Positions 1-12,127 of a DNA stretch of 64,000 nt are shown here, piece after piece (position 1 is the stretch's first letter; every line of letters begins with the position of its first letter). Under the pieces are notes generated by a model. It worked only from the letters and a program-made list of their open reading frames with translations, had not been told where the DNA came from and did not search any database. Position numbers and translations under genes: made by a program. This DNA is from Lepidodermella squamata (lineage: Eukaryota > Gastrotricha), in contig JBLDXI010000025.1 of NCBI GenBank assembly GCA_047495785.1, positions 1,550,001-1,614,000 of the forward strand, read 5' to 3'.

Positions 1-179
1 TTCCATGGAGGCTAGATGATTCTTCAAATTACTGAGAGAGATACCGATTTATTGGTGGTCTGCGTTACATAATTATTAGTAACGTTGCCTTTAAGACACA
101 GAGATACGAATCAATTAATTTCAGTATAGGTGATATTTCTTAATAATAAGTATTGGTTAGTTATCGTTGTTTGGAATAT

Positions 180-345
180 AGATGGTGGTGAAGAATTCGA
201 ATACTGTCTTTGAGGGCCTGTGAAGCGATATCGATGGCTGTGCCGGCGTTGATTCCATAATCGCGCAGAAGTTTGACAGCTTCTGTTGTCAGGGATCCGC
301 GGGCACCGATGTATAGTCCATGTACTTCTAATGCGCTTATTTCAA
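180..345 (-). pseudogene. possible retrotransposon reverse-transcriptase C-terminal fragment
   Basis: On the minus strand an open segment ends in a stop near 173. It contains LYIGARGSLTTEAVKLL followed by an alanine/isoleucine-rich helix and ILHHHLYS. A G-x-R/L-G motif followed by a leucine-rich helix resembles the far C-terminus of LINE-type reverse transcriptases. This is pattern recognition only. No start, catalytic motif or upstream homologous segment is visible, so it is at best a fragment. It could instead be a terminal exon of an unrelated gene. The remaining sequence between 1 and 419 shows nothing else I can support. Confidence 0.3.
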
Positions 346-419
346 ATATTAAGCTAGCTCAGGTTAGCTGATGTGGAATATTGGCGTGGTATGAAGCGGC
401 CCATAAAAAAGCTATAGTT

Positions 420-3128
420 TTATGATCTGTTAACAGCCCTCATCTCCGTCAATCTTCGCATAACGGCACGAGGTCTGATGTAATTAGATATCGACCAAAA
501 GAACGAATTGAAGAATGACATGGCTAGTCCCGCAAAAGCAATGACAGCATGTTGAGTAATCGCCTTTCTATCGAGCACTAGTAAAGCCAAAGATAGACTA
601 AATAAAAGCATGGGCTGGGTCGCTAAACCAGCAGCGATCATTCTGAACTCCGGACAACGACTCATGTTAGTTTTGCTTGACTTTATGCGGTAAATTCCGC
701 GCAGACCAACCATAAAAACGGCGAGATTGACGAATAGCAATGCAACCATCACAGGTATCTGATTCGGAGCAGAACATATAACAGAAAACGGTTCGAAAAC
801 TGTATCGGCCTCCACGACGTAGTAGCTACTCTCCAGTTGTATAAGAGAGCAAGACATTGAGTCGCTAACCATATAGATTACTGTGGTTAGCCCGCACAAC
901 CCCCCAAAGACGGGTGCCAGACCTGCGGTTCGTTTATCTGCTGCTGTAAGGTGGCTTTTCCTCATCAGTCGCATCCCATTTTCGTAATCTGCGCGTGAAA
1001 TTGGGGCGCTCCGTGAAGAAATGTTACTTGCTCGACTTATGCGAGTTTCCGCCATGATCAATCCGATCTCGTATAGCTTCACTGCGAGGAAATGCGACCT
1101 AGCTGCGATCAGACTATTTACAGCCGATATTGCCACCACAAACAAGATGTAACGAGAATAAGTCAAACCCAGGTGGCTAAAATCATGTGGGTCCAAACCA
1201 TCTCCACCGTCATATACGAACATCACCGAGACTGCATTCATCAACAAGCAGAAGCACAGCCCCGCGATCTTCGTTCTTTGAAAGTTCCTGCCTATTTTCA
1301 AAGTTCCCCGAAGCTTTGTATAAACCACTCCAATGAGATGCATTAGTTGAAGACCTGAAAGGACTCCAGCTATACTGCTAACAGTGGGCATCAACCATGT
1401 AGGGATACGAGTAGGTATATTTTGAAATGACGTGACATCTTTCGGTCGCTTTCCACCCCAAGCTGCCCATGCAAAATCATTATGAATGTAATCATTTGCA
1501 GAATCCCAAACATTCACCAGAGCTTGTCCATTCCAGTATTTGAACAGGACATCAGGTTGAACCAAGCCATCTCTCGTATACTTTATTACGGCCGTGCGCA
1601 AACCCTTTAGCAAGAGGTTCCTATGAGCATCGTTCAGAACTTTCGTGAACAGCAACTTGTTCTGCGATGAAGAGTAGTTAACAAGCGATAGGTTATAATT
1701 CGCCTTCAGAATCTTCTCCGCACCGGCTAGAGTCCACAATGCTTTCACGGTCATGTCGTAGCAGGTGTATCGGAAAATGTAATCAGGAGGTTGATATTTG
1801 TTCAAATACTCAGGAGAAGCCAGGGCTTGGTCGAGCTCTGCTAGTGTGTAGCCAAGTTGAGATTTGAAATCTGGTGTCGGCTGTCCGCCTTGAAAATCCC
1901 AGAAAATGTAAGAGTACTGTCGTAGAATGATCTCTCGAGTGCACTGCGTTCCGGCTACAACCGTTGGCAAATTTGCAGGTTCGAAAAACCCGTTCGCGCC
2001 TATAATGAAAACATGTCGCGCTCCTGTAATCCCAGCATTATAGGCTTCGCATAGAAATGTCCAGAGAACTCCGTAAATCCCCGATGGGGCAATAATATGT
2101 ATAATCCTTGCATCAGCACGGCGGAGAGCCTCCATGAGTGACTGGTCGACTTTTCCGACGATTACCTCAACAGCCGCGGCTGTGGCGTTGGATTTGACTC
2201 CAGCTGCCACGAAGCTCATAGCGTTTGTCACGAAATCACGGACCACAACAATTGAGAATCGATTCCAGTCTCCAAACTTTAAACAGAAAAACGATACAGA
2301 TAAAAGCACTTGATTAGAAGTAGAAATGTTAGTTGGATAGCTTAGCTATCAAGGAGAAAGCATGGAATAAACTGAAACCGCTCAACACGAAGAACGCTTT
2401 TTATGACAGGTAGAAAACGAACAAGGATAAATGTATTACAAAATCACCGCAACAAGGGGTAATTTCACTTTATATATAAAAAATGATTTTTTTGCTCAAG
2501 AGCAGATTCAGTAGCGAGCTAGATAGCCGGCTCGGCGGTGATTATGCTCTGCTACTGTTTCAGATTAATTTGTATTCGTGCCTAATCTTCTTAGTGGTTC
2601 AACTTAGTTTGGGATTCTCACCTGCTTGTAGAAATCATAGTACCGAGACTCGAATCCTAGCGATGCGGTTAGATAGAAATTTGGGTACAAAAACCGCCTT
2701 GTTACTATCTCTTGTACGTTGCAAGCCACAGCAACAGCTAGCAAGTCGACATGGTGTAGCATACCGCTGATTCCACGGCAGGAGTCAGGTACAAATGGCC
2801 CCAGGATGATTGGTGAAGGGTAAGTACCACTGCCAAAGAAGCCTGCTTTAATTTCGTCAACGTACTGCATCACAAGATAACCAGCTCGAGACGCCTTATC
2901 GTCTTCATAGCGAACGACGACTTCGTAGTCGGGCAGAAGGGTCGCATCAGCATTGATGCGATCGACTACCAGTTGAGTTGTAGCCTTGCAGGTCAAGCTG
3001 TAGTTTGTTAAAAGACCTGTGAAGCTCAGTATTTCCGGGATGACGATTTTTGTTCGCTTCCTCTCGGCGTTCGCGGCTCCGGTTAATTCAAGGCCAATCA
3101 ACAAAATCCCGGCAGCTACAAAAAGCAT
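420..3128 (-). CDS. orphan class-C-like seven-helix receptor, copy A
   Basis: Two exons: 3128-2622 and 2276-420, intron 2277-2621 with GT-AG ends; total 2,364 nt, 787 residues. The protein starts with a signal peptide (residues 1-20, hydrophobic FVAAGILLIGLELTG). A type-1 periplasmic-binding-protein/ANF-receptor-like ectodomain follows (about 28-420), typical of GABA-B and natriuretic receptors: KIVIPEILSFTG, CKATTQLVVDRINAD and, in exon 2, RFSIVVVRDF. Residues about 440-770 hold roughly seven hydrophobic helices separated by basic loops such as RIKSSKTNMSRCPEF. By analogy with the family it should bind an extracellular small molecule and signal through G proteins; the ligand is unknown. The seven-helix part lacks motifs I can match firmly to 7tm_3, so class C is inferred mainly from architecture. 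Two close tandem paralogues lie at 7.4-10.1 and 12.1-14.7 kb on the same strand. Confidence 0.75.
2277..2621 (-). other. intron of receptor copy A
   Basis: The donor GTGAGAAT follows the codons for FYKQ. The acceptor is TTTAAAG directly before the codons for FGDWNRF. Copies B and C have the same intron position and phase 0, which fixes the splice sites. Open reading frames inside it are not supported as genes. Confidence 0.8.
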
Positions 3129-3519
3129 TTCAAAAACATAACCTAAAATGCCTCGAATAAGAAATAAAAATCTGGGCTTTTGGTACCCGACGCATTTGAA
3201 TCTCGGGGCTGAAAGGCATTACCCATCTACTTTCTCGGTACACACGGCTGGTAAAAGATGGTACATGGTACAAAGCCTTAGCCTGCTCTTGTCTGTAAAA
3301 CCAGCATTTGGTCACCATATTCGCCATCTTCGAATCATTCAGCAATAAAGTAGCGACGTTATTTCTATTAAATGGCGGCTGTTTTTGAAACAAGCTGGGC
3401 ATTTCGCGCTAAGTCGCTGATTATAAGGTGGACGAGTGCGCAGAATACGCATTGCTGATTTGGAGGGCGATTAAAATTGGGTGAAATTTTACATTTTTTG
3501 GGCGGCAGGTTCTCATTCA

Positions 3520-3605
3520 CTCTTCTAAATTGAATTCATATCGCGAGTAATCAGTTCTTATTAAATGTGGCGCTCTGCGTAGGATGATTGTCCTATATCT
3601 AATGG
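3520..3605. repeat. intergenic repeat, copy 1 of 3
   Basis: Starts TTTTCTAAATTGAATTCATA and runs through CTTATTAAATG to GATGATTGTCCTATA. Related copies lie at about 3990-4075 and 11150-11240, all upstream of members of the receptor cluster. It looks like upstream DNA carried along when the receptor genes duplicated. Confidence 0.6.
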
Positions 3606-3705
3606 ATTTTCGAGGATGACGATTTTGTTCGCCTTCCTCGCGGCTCTGGTAAATTGAAGGCCAATAAGCAAAATTCCTGAATAGCAGCATTCCACAAACG
3701 TAAGT
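3520..3705 (-). pseudogene. relic of a receptor exon 1 (signal-peptide region)
   Basis: Bases 3612-3695 read as a degraded copy of bases 3040-3128, the signal peptide end of receptor copy A: GATGACGATTTTGTTCGCC, then GGCTCTGGTAAATTGAAGGCC. It has lost its reading frame. It sits just upstream of the intact gene, so it probably marks another, decayed tandem duplicate. Confidence 0.55.
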
Positions 3706-3989
3706 CATTATCATCATTACCCAAGCCGAATTTCTCGAATAAATAGTTTGAATCTAGGATGCATGCTGGGAGTTGCTTTTGAAAATATTATAGAATTGCC
3801 CAAAAATACAGGTGGAGTAGTCATTTTCTGTGTTTCTAGTACAAAATAGCGACACTTCCATCGCGTTCCGTCGTTTCTATTGAAGACACTTTTTGTCTAT
3901 GCATAAATAAGTAACAAGTTAAGTAGCACTACCAGATGACTGGATAATATGATTTCAAGGAAATTAATGACAAGTACTGCTAGCTCAAT

Positions 3990-4075
3990 TTTCTAAATTG
4001 AACACATATCTCGATAGCCTTCACCGCTTATTAAACATCCTGCTTCTTTGTGTATGATGAACGATTCTCCTATAC
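3990..4075. repeat. intergenic repeat, copy 2 of 3
   Basis: Begins TTTTCTAAATTGAACACATA, with CTTATTAAAC in the middle and GATGAACGATTCTCCTATA at the end. It is a diverged match to the copies at 3520 and 11150. Beyond it, 4076-4330 shows no supportable gene. Confidence 0.6.
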
Positions 4076-4334
4076 ACAAAGAGACCGAAGCACTGCTAGG
4101 GGTGGTACGGATCATCCCTATACCAGTTCAATCGGTCCGCACGGTGAACTCAGTCAAAGATCAAAGGGGGCCCTTACCTCGATTTTCCTTATCCTAACCA
4201 GTTCGTCTGCCCTACTTTCCTCTCTGACATAATTTCTAATGTCTGATATCTTCTAGTGTATATTTCTCGGGTTCTAGGCTAGCTAGGTAATAGCATTGTA
4301 TGGATAGATACCGTAGTAGCTACTTACAGCTGAA

Positions 4335-4660
4335 TCTTTGGTCTGCGCGTGACATTCGAGCACCTATCAAGGAAGGGATTCTTGCTCGGCTGATGCAAGC
4401 TTCCGCTGTGCCCATAGAGAACAGAAGTACAAGAGAGGAAACTCGCGCTGGAAACTTGAAACATTGAATCGAAGCGGTTTTTTCACAAAATGCGCGTGTT
4501 TTTTTAGCGCACATTTTTTGAACTACTTATGCCCAAAGGGGCGGGTCCGTATACGGAATAGCAAATTTTTAGGAAGTGTTGGAGTAACACCCTTTTTTCT
4601 TACTTCTGTTCTCTATGGCTGTGCCAATTATTAATCCGATCAAAGATTCCAATTCAGGGT
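4335..4660 (-). pseudogene. relic of a receptor exon 2 (intracellular loop region)
   Basis: Bases 4340-4420 (CTGCGCGTGACATTCGAGCA, then CTTGCTCGGCTGATGCAAGC, then CTTCCGCTGT) match the segment around 985-1065 of receptor copy A, which encodes the loop before the ETRISRAS stretch. A second short match, ATTATTAATCCGATC, lies near 4630. The frame is broken and only this part of the exon remains. It is probably a decayed tandem receptor copy with a small internal duplication. From 4661 to 5068 I see no gene. Confidence 0.5.
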
Positions 4661-5068
4661 TTAGCTGTGATTTTGGCGCCACTCAGCTGTAGACTTTTGG
4701 CTTTTCAAGGGTCACCTTGTCGACATAGAGAACGGCATTCTCTATGTTGTTGGCAAATGCTGTTACTAGTTGTTTCGAACCGCCAAAAAGTCCTTTAAGC
4801 CCGATAGCGAAATCCCCTTCAAATCAATTTCGAAAACATGAGGGGTGAGGGGAAACCCTTATGCTTTCTTAAAAAATCCAAATTTCCGGACACTTAGGGT
4901 GATGAAACAAAGTTTCAATAACTCACAATATTTTGCGTTATGTCGTGGATTAGCAAAAATTTATTGACATTGTGGCAAAGAAGATAAATTAAATATAGAC
5001 TGAAACATCGATTAATGATACCGGAAAAGCAAGTATTTTTTCGAGAAACGCGATAACCCAGAAAAGCT

Positions 5069-6206
5069 TCATAAAGGCCTTATCGGAATCGACGGTGACT
5101 CAACTACTTTTGGATCTCTTATGATGAGATAAACTTCTGAGCTGGAACTTTTTAAACCTCGAGAAAGGCAACACAGAGAGGCCACACGTCTTCGAAATGG
5201 AGGACTAATCAAACATGCAAATGGTAACGTGGAGCTGTAGCTTATTATTGTCAACGATACAACACTCTGAGCGAGGAATGATTGAATCCGCGGAGAGAAT
5301 GCTTCGCTATCGAATTTTGACCAAAAGACCTTGACTGGAAATGGGCCAAGGATCAGCAAAATTAGCTCGATCGACAAATAAAACATGACGTAGATTGTCA
5401 GACTTATAGCCTGGTGACGTTTTCGATCCTCGGCTTTCCTTAGCTTCGTGATGCTGGGTCGTCTCGACCAAGATAGGAGTTTTATGATGGTCAGAATTTC
5501 AGCTGTGGCTGTTATCGCTAGAAAACCTGGAAGAATATAAACTAATATTTTGCATTGACAAGACGCGAGAAAACATACCGTACATAACAAGAATCATGCC
5601 GATTGAGTAGATCGTGAACCAGTTCCATCCACCAACTGGCCATCTATATAACACGCAAATATCCAAATTCAGCAGGCCATCTTCAGGAGTAACAACGTCG
5701 AAAACAGCCATGCGGGGAAAATTAAGTATGACCATCGAAATGCAACCTAACAGCACCACGATGCGGACTCGTTTCTGACGACCGCGGTCAAGCATCGAAT
5801 GCATTGATGGAGTTTTAGTTTTTAGATACAAATGCTCCTCCACCGCCATCTGCGCTACGAGACACGTCATCAGCGAAGATGAATACAGATAAACTCCAAT
5901 CGATGTGACCATGATGACCCCAGTTGTGAAGGTGTATTGGAAGTAATAGGTAACTGATGAGGTGATTAATGGTGAGGCGATTGCAATGCTTTGAACCAAG
6001 CACATAGACCTGATGATGAAGAATGTAGGTGCGGGAAACGCGGTCTTGTCGCAAAAAATCCAAAAAGTGACCAGGTTCCCGATAATACCTAATATGCTGA
6101 TGATTGGCCGCAAGACACCGAATAGAACGTTGTCCCACGCTTGATCGCGACTTGCTATCAAAACTTGACATGTCAGATTACTGATATTCATCGAATGGAT
6201 TAACAT
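5069..6206 (-). CDS. class-A (rhodopsin-like) GPCR, peptide-receptor type
   Basis: Two exons, 6206-5579 and 5526-5069, joined across a 52-bp GT-AG intron in phase 1; 1,086 nt, 361 residues. Seven hydrophobic helices are visible. Helix 1 carries the conserved GN pair (GIIGNLVTFWIF). A cysteine at the start of helix 3 (RSMCLVQS) and one in extracellular loop 2 (DICVLYRWPVGGW) could form the usual disulphide. N-glycosylation sites lie before helix 1 (NISNLTC). The end of helix 3 reads VEEHLYLKTK, not DRY. Helix 7 (SSTLPFACLISPPFRRRV) has no NPxxY. Overall layout recalls FMRFamide and myosuppressin receptor relatives of invertebrates; that is a family-level impression, and the ligand is unknown. 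It sits between receptor copies A and B on the same strand but is unrelated to them. Confidence 0.75.
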
Positions 6207-7440
6207 TTTCTACAAATTGATAGATAACATCAACCTATCCAGTAGGCAAACCAGGGCCGTCGGAGAAATACTTATAATTGTTGGTTTCTTCGCTCTTTAT
6301 ACATACTTTATACCAATGTCTCATGATGGAGTAAAGAGCAGATGATAAGTACTCCAATTGGCAAGAATTTCCCACTTAACAAAGAAATCGATTAATGGAT
6401 GCAAAGAAAGTAGTCTAAAATAAAGCAAAAACGCTAAAGGCAAATAGTTATTCATCGCTCGCTTATTCAAAATTCGTTAGAAGCCACAAATAAATCTCGG
6501 ATGAGTGCTGGTGCTGGGTAACTTTTCTCGCTACCGAATTACTGAATTACTTAAAGTCAATGTAGTGTATACATGTTTTAGTGCGATCTAAAGCCTTATA
6601 GTAGGTCAAAAGTAAAAATTATTCAGAGCTCATTCACCGCTTTGAGAACCTAAATAAGAACTTGATAATCCTTTAGGATCATGGCCACAAGAGCGGATGG
6701 AAACCGCGCAAGCTTAGTATGCAGAGGAAATAATATTTTTGTTTATGCGTTCCGCCTTCCTATTATTGCGATCAAAAACTGTCTTTTAGGCGTACCCATA
6801 TGGAAAATGAAAACTTCATTTTTATCACAAAGCAAGCATGCCAATAATAATTGTCCTGAAAACAAATAGTTGGCTACTTGGTCTACGAGGTAAAATCCGT
6901 GTTTGAGGTTATAGCCCAGCGCAAAGGCGAGGCATTTTGCAGCAACGGCAAGAGTCATATCATGCTGAGAATAAGAAACTTATGATATTTACTCAATTCT
7001 TGATTCCTATTTTTTATCGTCTGCATCACAGTGGTACGTTTTTGCTGAACTAATCAGTTGTCATCTCGTGTCGATTTTTCACGATGAATTCGACACAAGC
7101 CGCGGGTGAATAAAAACTACGCCGTGAGTTTCGCGACATCCATTTCCATTAACATACAGCGCAGATTTGAGAATGATTTAGATCTGACTGATCCGTATTT
7201 TTTCTATTCGATTATGGGTGATAATCCCACAGGGTTTGCACAGTAATATTTTCGCTGAACTCAGCTGGATCATAGTAAATGCAAAAATAGCCCAGTTTAG
7301 CTGTGTTTAGCTGTCGTAGCGCGATTGTCTGAGTTGGAGAAAGCCTACAGTGGGTTCTTCAGGGTTCTGTTATTTATTTGCAAAGTTTATTTGAAACTTT
7401 TTCGAGAGTAGCTGATTCGAGATTAACAAATAGCGATTAG
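6207..7440. other. intergenic, no gene recognised
   Basis: AT-rich, with only short open frames such as 6743-6958 that lack homology, start context or splice support. It should hold the upstream region of the GPCR at 5069-6206 and the 3' flank of receptor copy B. No TATA-like element or terminator can be singled out with confidence. Confidence 0.5.
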
Positions 7441-10072
7441 TTAAGATCTGTTAACAGCCCTCATCTCAGTCAATCTTCGCATAGCGGAGCGAAGCCTAAT
7501 GTAATTAGATATCGACCAAAAGAACGAATTGAAGAATGACATGGCTAGTCCCGCAAAAGCAATGACAGCATGTTGAGTAATCGCCTTTCTATCGAGCACT
7601 AGTAAAGCCAAAGATAGACTAAATAAAAGCATGGGCTGGGTCGCTAAACCAGCAGCGATCATTCTGAACTCCGGACAACGACTCATGTTGGTTTTGCTTG
7701 ACTTTATTCGATAGATCCCGCGTAGACCAACCATAAACACGGCGAGATTGACGAATAGCAATGCAACCATCACAGGTATCTGATTCGGGGCGGAACATAT
7801 AACAGAAAGAGATTCGAAAACAGCATCGGCCTCGACGACGTAGTAGCTACTCTCCAGTTGAACAAGAGAGCATGACATTGAGTTGCTAACCATATAGATT
7901 CCAGTGGTTATCCCGCACAACCCCCCGAAAACGGGGGCTATGCCTACTGTTTGCTTATCCGCTGCTTTAAGGTGGCTTCTCCTAATCAGCCGAATCTCGT
8001 TTTCGTAATCAGCGCGGGATATTGGCGCACTTCTTGAAGATGTGTTACTTGCGCGACTAACGTGAGCTTCCGCTACATTCAATCCGATCTCGTATAGCTT
8101 CGCTGCGAGAAAATGCGGTCTAGCTGCGATCAGACTATTCAAAGCCGAAATCGCAACAGCAAGCAAGATGTATCGAGAATACGTTAGATCAAGGTGGACA
8201 TGATCACGCGGGACCAAACCATCCCCGCCGAAATATACAAATAGTATTGAGACTGAATTTATCAACAAGCAGGTGCACAACCCCAGAACTTTCGTTCTTT
8301 GAAAAGTTATTCCCAATTTCAAAGTGCCCCGAAGTTTTTTGTAAGACATTCCAATAAGATGAATGAACTGTAGTGCTGACAAGACTCCAGCTATACTGAC
8401 AACGGTTGGCAACAACCATATAGGGCTGGTTGTAGGAATAATGTGGACAGACGTTACATCTTTCGGTCGCTTTCCACCCCAAGCTGTCCATGCAAAATCA
8501 TTATGAATGTAATCGTTTGCAGAATCCCAAACATTCACCAGAGCTTGCCCATTCCAGTATTTGAACAATACATCAGGTTGAACCAAGCCATCTCTCGTAT
8601 ACTTTATTACGGCCGTGCGCAAACCCTTTAGCAAGAGGTTCCTATGAACATCGTTCAGAACTTTCGTGAACAGCAACTTGTTCTGCGATGAAGAGTAGTT
8701 AACAAGCGATAGATTGTAGTTCGCCTTCAGGAGCTTCTCCGCACCGGCCAGAGTCCACAGTGCCTTGACAGTCATATCGTAGCATGTGTATCGGAAAATA
8801 TACTCAGGAGGCCGGTACTTGTTCAAATACTCGGGCGCGTCAAGAGCTTGATCAAGCTCAGTCAGAGTGTAGCCAAGTTGAGATTTGAAATCTGGCGTTG
8901 GCTGTCCACCCTGGTACTCCCAGAAAATGTACGGATACTGCTTCAGGATAGTCTCCCTTGTACACAATGTTCCGGTTACAACAGCTGGCAAGTTTCCGGG
9001 TTCGAAATACCCGTTCGCATTGACGATGAAAACATATCGTGCTCCAGTGATCCCAGCACTATATGCTTCGCATAAAAATGTCCAGAGAACTCCGTAAATC
9101 GTGGATGGAGCAATAATATGGATAATCCTTGCGTCAGCGCGTCGGAGAGCTTCCATGAGTGATTTTTCAACTTTTCCGACGATTACCTCAACTGCGGCGG
9201 CCGTGGCATTGGCTTTGACTCCAGCTGTCACGAAGCCCATAGCATTAGTCACAAAATCGCGGACCACAACGATTGAGAATCGATTCCAGTTTCCGAACTT
9301 TAAATATAGAGAAAAATACTCCGATCAGAGTCTTTTAGGCATCCAATCGATTGCGCGAGCATCAAGAAAGGGTACCACACTTTGGTAAATGAAATAGCAG
9401 CTATACGCAATACGAGATTTTCCTATATTCATCGCAAATCAGAATCTCAGGAATCTTGAATTGCAAATCAAAGCTATGATTTATAATTATTAGGAAGATA
9501 CTACTGTTACATATTATCTATATGTGTTTTATTAGTTATGGTACAACTTCTCTCCTGCTGATTCTCACCTGCTTGTAGAAATCGTAGTAACGGTTCTCGG
9601 ATCCGAGTGCTGCCGTTAGATAGAAATTGGGGTACAAATACCGCCTTGTTACCATCTCTTGTATGTTGCACGCCACAGCGACAGCCAGCAAATCGACATG
9701 GTGTAACATACCGCTGATGCCTCGACAAGAGTCGGGCATAAATGGCCCCAGGATAATCGGAGAAGGATAGGTCCCATTGCCGAAAAGACCTGCCGTAATT
9801 TCGTCAACGTACTGCATCACAACGTAACCAGCTCGAGACGCCTTATCGTCTTCATAGCGAACGACGACTTCGTAGTCGGGCAGAAGGGTCGCATCAGCAT
9901 TGACGCGGTCAACAACCAGTTGAGTTGTGGCCTTACAGGTCAAGCTGTAGTTCGTTAAAACACCTGTGAAGCTCATTATTTCTGGGATAATGATTTTGTT
10001 TCGCTTCATCTCGGCGTTCGCAGCTCCGATCAACTCAGGGCCAATCAACAAAATTATTGCAGCAACAAGCAT
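7441..10072 (-). CDS. orphan class-C-like seven-helix receptor, copy B
   Basis: Exons 10072-9569 and 9297-7441 (intron GT-AG, same position as in copies A and C); 2,361 nt, 786 residues. An upstream extension to 10114 is open but begins with TTG. The ATG at 10072 aligns with the starts of the paralogues and begins a signal peptide (MLVAAIILLIGPELIGAANA). The domain order is as in copy A: ANF-receptor-like ectodomain, then about seven helices. The final 619 codons match copy A exactly in length and closely in sequence in the seven-helix region. The first 564 bp of exon 2, in contrast, is essentially identical to copy C. Copy B is therefore a mosaic, best explained by gene conversion. Ligand and coupling are unknown. 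Confidence 0.75.
8734..9297 (-). repeat. gene-conversion-like tract shared with 13463-14026
   Basis: From the first base of exon 2 for 564 bp, receptor copies B and C appear identical base for base. Opposite-frame open frames in the two tracts translate identically. Identity stops abruptly on the intron side at the splice acceptor and, on the other side, within the codons for AGAEK. Outside the tract the two genes differ clearly. Confidence 0.75.
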
Positions 10073-10226
10073 TCCATTAATTTTACCTAAGCTGAACAAT
10101 AATTCCTCAAACAAGCAGTAAGAATCGAGGATGTTGGATTGATAGGAGTCGCTTTTGAAAATGTCGCTTTAACCTGCAATTGAAATCCAGGCCTAATTAT
10201 CTCCCGCTGAAATTTTCGAAATAACA

Positions 10227-11078
10227 ATTAAAAAAGGACGAGGCTATTCGGACACAGCGAAATGTGTGTCACGCAATGGCTATTCGAACACATTGTGTGC
10301 GCGCGTTTCGCTATTTGAACACACTGTGTATGCGTGATTGGCTACTCGAAAAGCGGAAGTGGCTATTCGAACACAACCCTCGAAGTCGAGGAATAACGGT
10401 AATCGGCTAGCGATAAGACTAATTGACCGGATTTAAGACGGATTTAGCGTTTTAGTATAATTTCAAAGACTATCCCTCCTAGTGTTCTGTATTCTTGATT
10501 TAAACCTATCCTCACCGCCCGCGCCTCCAATGGTATCAAGGGGTCTCACCTCGCCGCGCGCTTTTAAGACCGCCGGCAAGCCAAATTGAAATAAAACCGA
10601 AAGCTGACGTCCGGCGAGCTTCGAGTTCGAGCTATCAAATCGCTAATTATCAGTTGAAATCACGCCGCGCAGCAGCATTTTATCGGAATTTCGGCCAGAC
10701 TCGATGACCGGGACCCAAAATCAAAGAGAGCGGCCTTTATTGCTTTATTGCTTTATTGCTTTATCGCCTTTATTGCTGATGCCAATGCGCGCTCAAATTT
10801 TGGACCGGGTATTATCCCGTTATGCTGGTATTTCGTATTTTCGCTGTTTTAGCATTTTCCGGACTAACAAAAAGTTGTGAAAATCCGGATTTCGGTGATT
10901 AGCAGGTGACTTGAGATGCTGTGTTCAAATAGCCGACTGCGCGCACACACTTCACGCCCACTTGTATTCGAGTAGCCAGTCACGCGCACACACTGTTTTC
11001 GAATAGCCTGTTCGAATAGCCATTATGCATTATGTGACACACAATTTTGTGTCCGAATAGCCACATTCATTAAAAAAG
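10227..11078. mobile_element. non-autonomous inverted-repeat DNA element (MULE- or hAT-like MITE)
   Basis: An element of about 0.83 kb has inverted ends: GGCTATTCGGACACA at 10241 and its reverse complement near 11046-11060. Several subterminal copies of GGCTATTCGAACACA occur in one orientation at the left end and inverted at the right end. The 10-bp string ATTAAAAAAG flanks both sides (10227-10236 and 11069-11078) and may be the target-site duplication, although it is A-rich and could match by chance. The middle holds a short TTTATTGC tandem near 10735-10780. There is no transposase frame, so it would depend on an autonomous relative. A 10-bp duplication points to Mutator-like elements. Confidence 0.6.
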
Positions 11079-11149
11079 TATGGAAACTATAAGTGAAGCA
11101 CAGCATTGCATGCGCTGGATTTCAAGGAAATAAATGGCAAATGCTGCTA

Positions 11150-11240
11150 GTTCAATTTTCTAAATTGACTACTTATCGCGAGCCATCATCTCTTATTAAA
11201 TGTCATATAAGTACTTTGCGTGTGATGAACGGCTGTCCTA
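11150..11240. repeat. intergenic repeat, copy 3 of 3
   Basis: TTTTCTAAATTGACTACTTA at the start, then CTCTTATTAAATGTC and GTGATGAACGGCTGTCCTATA, match the copies at 3520 and 3990. The stretch 11241-12127 that follows has no gene I can support. Confidence 0.6.
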
Positions 11241-12127
11241 TACCTGTCTTATGTCTACGAGCCCTGCTGAAGGTACTTAGAAAATGTGATTGAGCGGTGC
11301 TCAAACGATGAAATTGGCTGAACGCTCTAACACCATGTGTGCTCGCATCGATTGCTCGATTCATTGAGCAATTAATTTAGGGATATAAGTAAATTGGAAC
11401 CACGCAATGTGTAGTAATAATCCTGAATCGTAAGTGCTTACAAGTACGCGGATGTACTTAGAGAAAGTCGAGTTCTTGGCCGCGAAGATATTGCATGGTA
11501 AGGGGTAAGGGTGATGGCTCTTATTCTTCAGAGCTGTTGCAATAGTTTCTAGGAATTTTTTAAAAGCTATTTGAACAGATTAAATGTACGGGAATCAAGG
11601 CATTCACGCATGAGATGGCAATGCTACATAGTACGATAGTAATTTGGCACCATTATAACATAGATAAATTTATTTTAATTACACTAAAATATAAACAACA
11701 GTCGAAAATGTCTGTTTTGTGATAGAAAGGACGCTTCAAATGAAATGGAGGAACTGTGCGATGAGCATATTCTATCCTGACGATGCGGCTTAGTCGGTAC
11801 GTCGTATCGGAACGCCCGGAAACTGCTAAAGCTTTATTGGAAAAGGAAGTGAGAGAGAATAATAAATCAAGGAAATATTACGGTAAATTGAAAGCAAAGA
11901 AATGCTAACTATGTGACCGCTTATAGTTTTTGCGGTCGATTCAATCTTGATATCATCCACTTTTGAACTCTAATGAAAACAATGATTGTGGAAAGTGGTA
12001 GAACTATTGAAAAAGTGAGTACATAGATAACATACTATAAATTTTATGCATATAAGTATACCAAGTCTGAGATTTTTCGTTCGAGATACATGAATGCTCA
12101 CGAAGTCACTGATCAGCAATTTGACTT

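Noticed and set aside
2483-2770. 95-residue plus-strand frame
   Set aside because: Opposite strand to receptor copy A exon 1 and intron; no conservation at the matching place in copies B and C.
10072-10114. Longer N-terminus for receptor copy B
   Set aside because: The extension starts with TTG, lacks a hydrophobic core of its own, and is not conserved in copies A and C.
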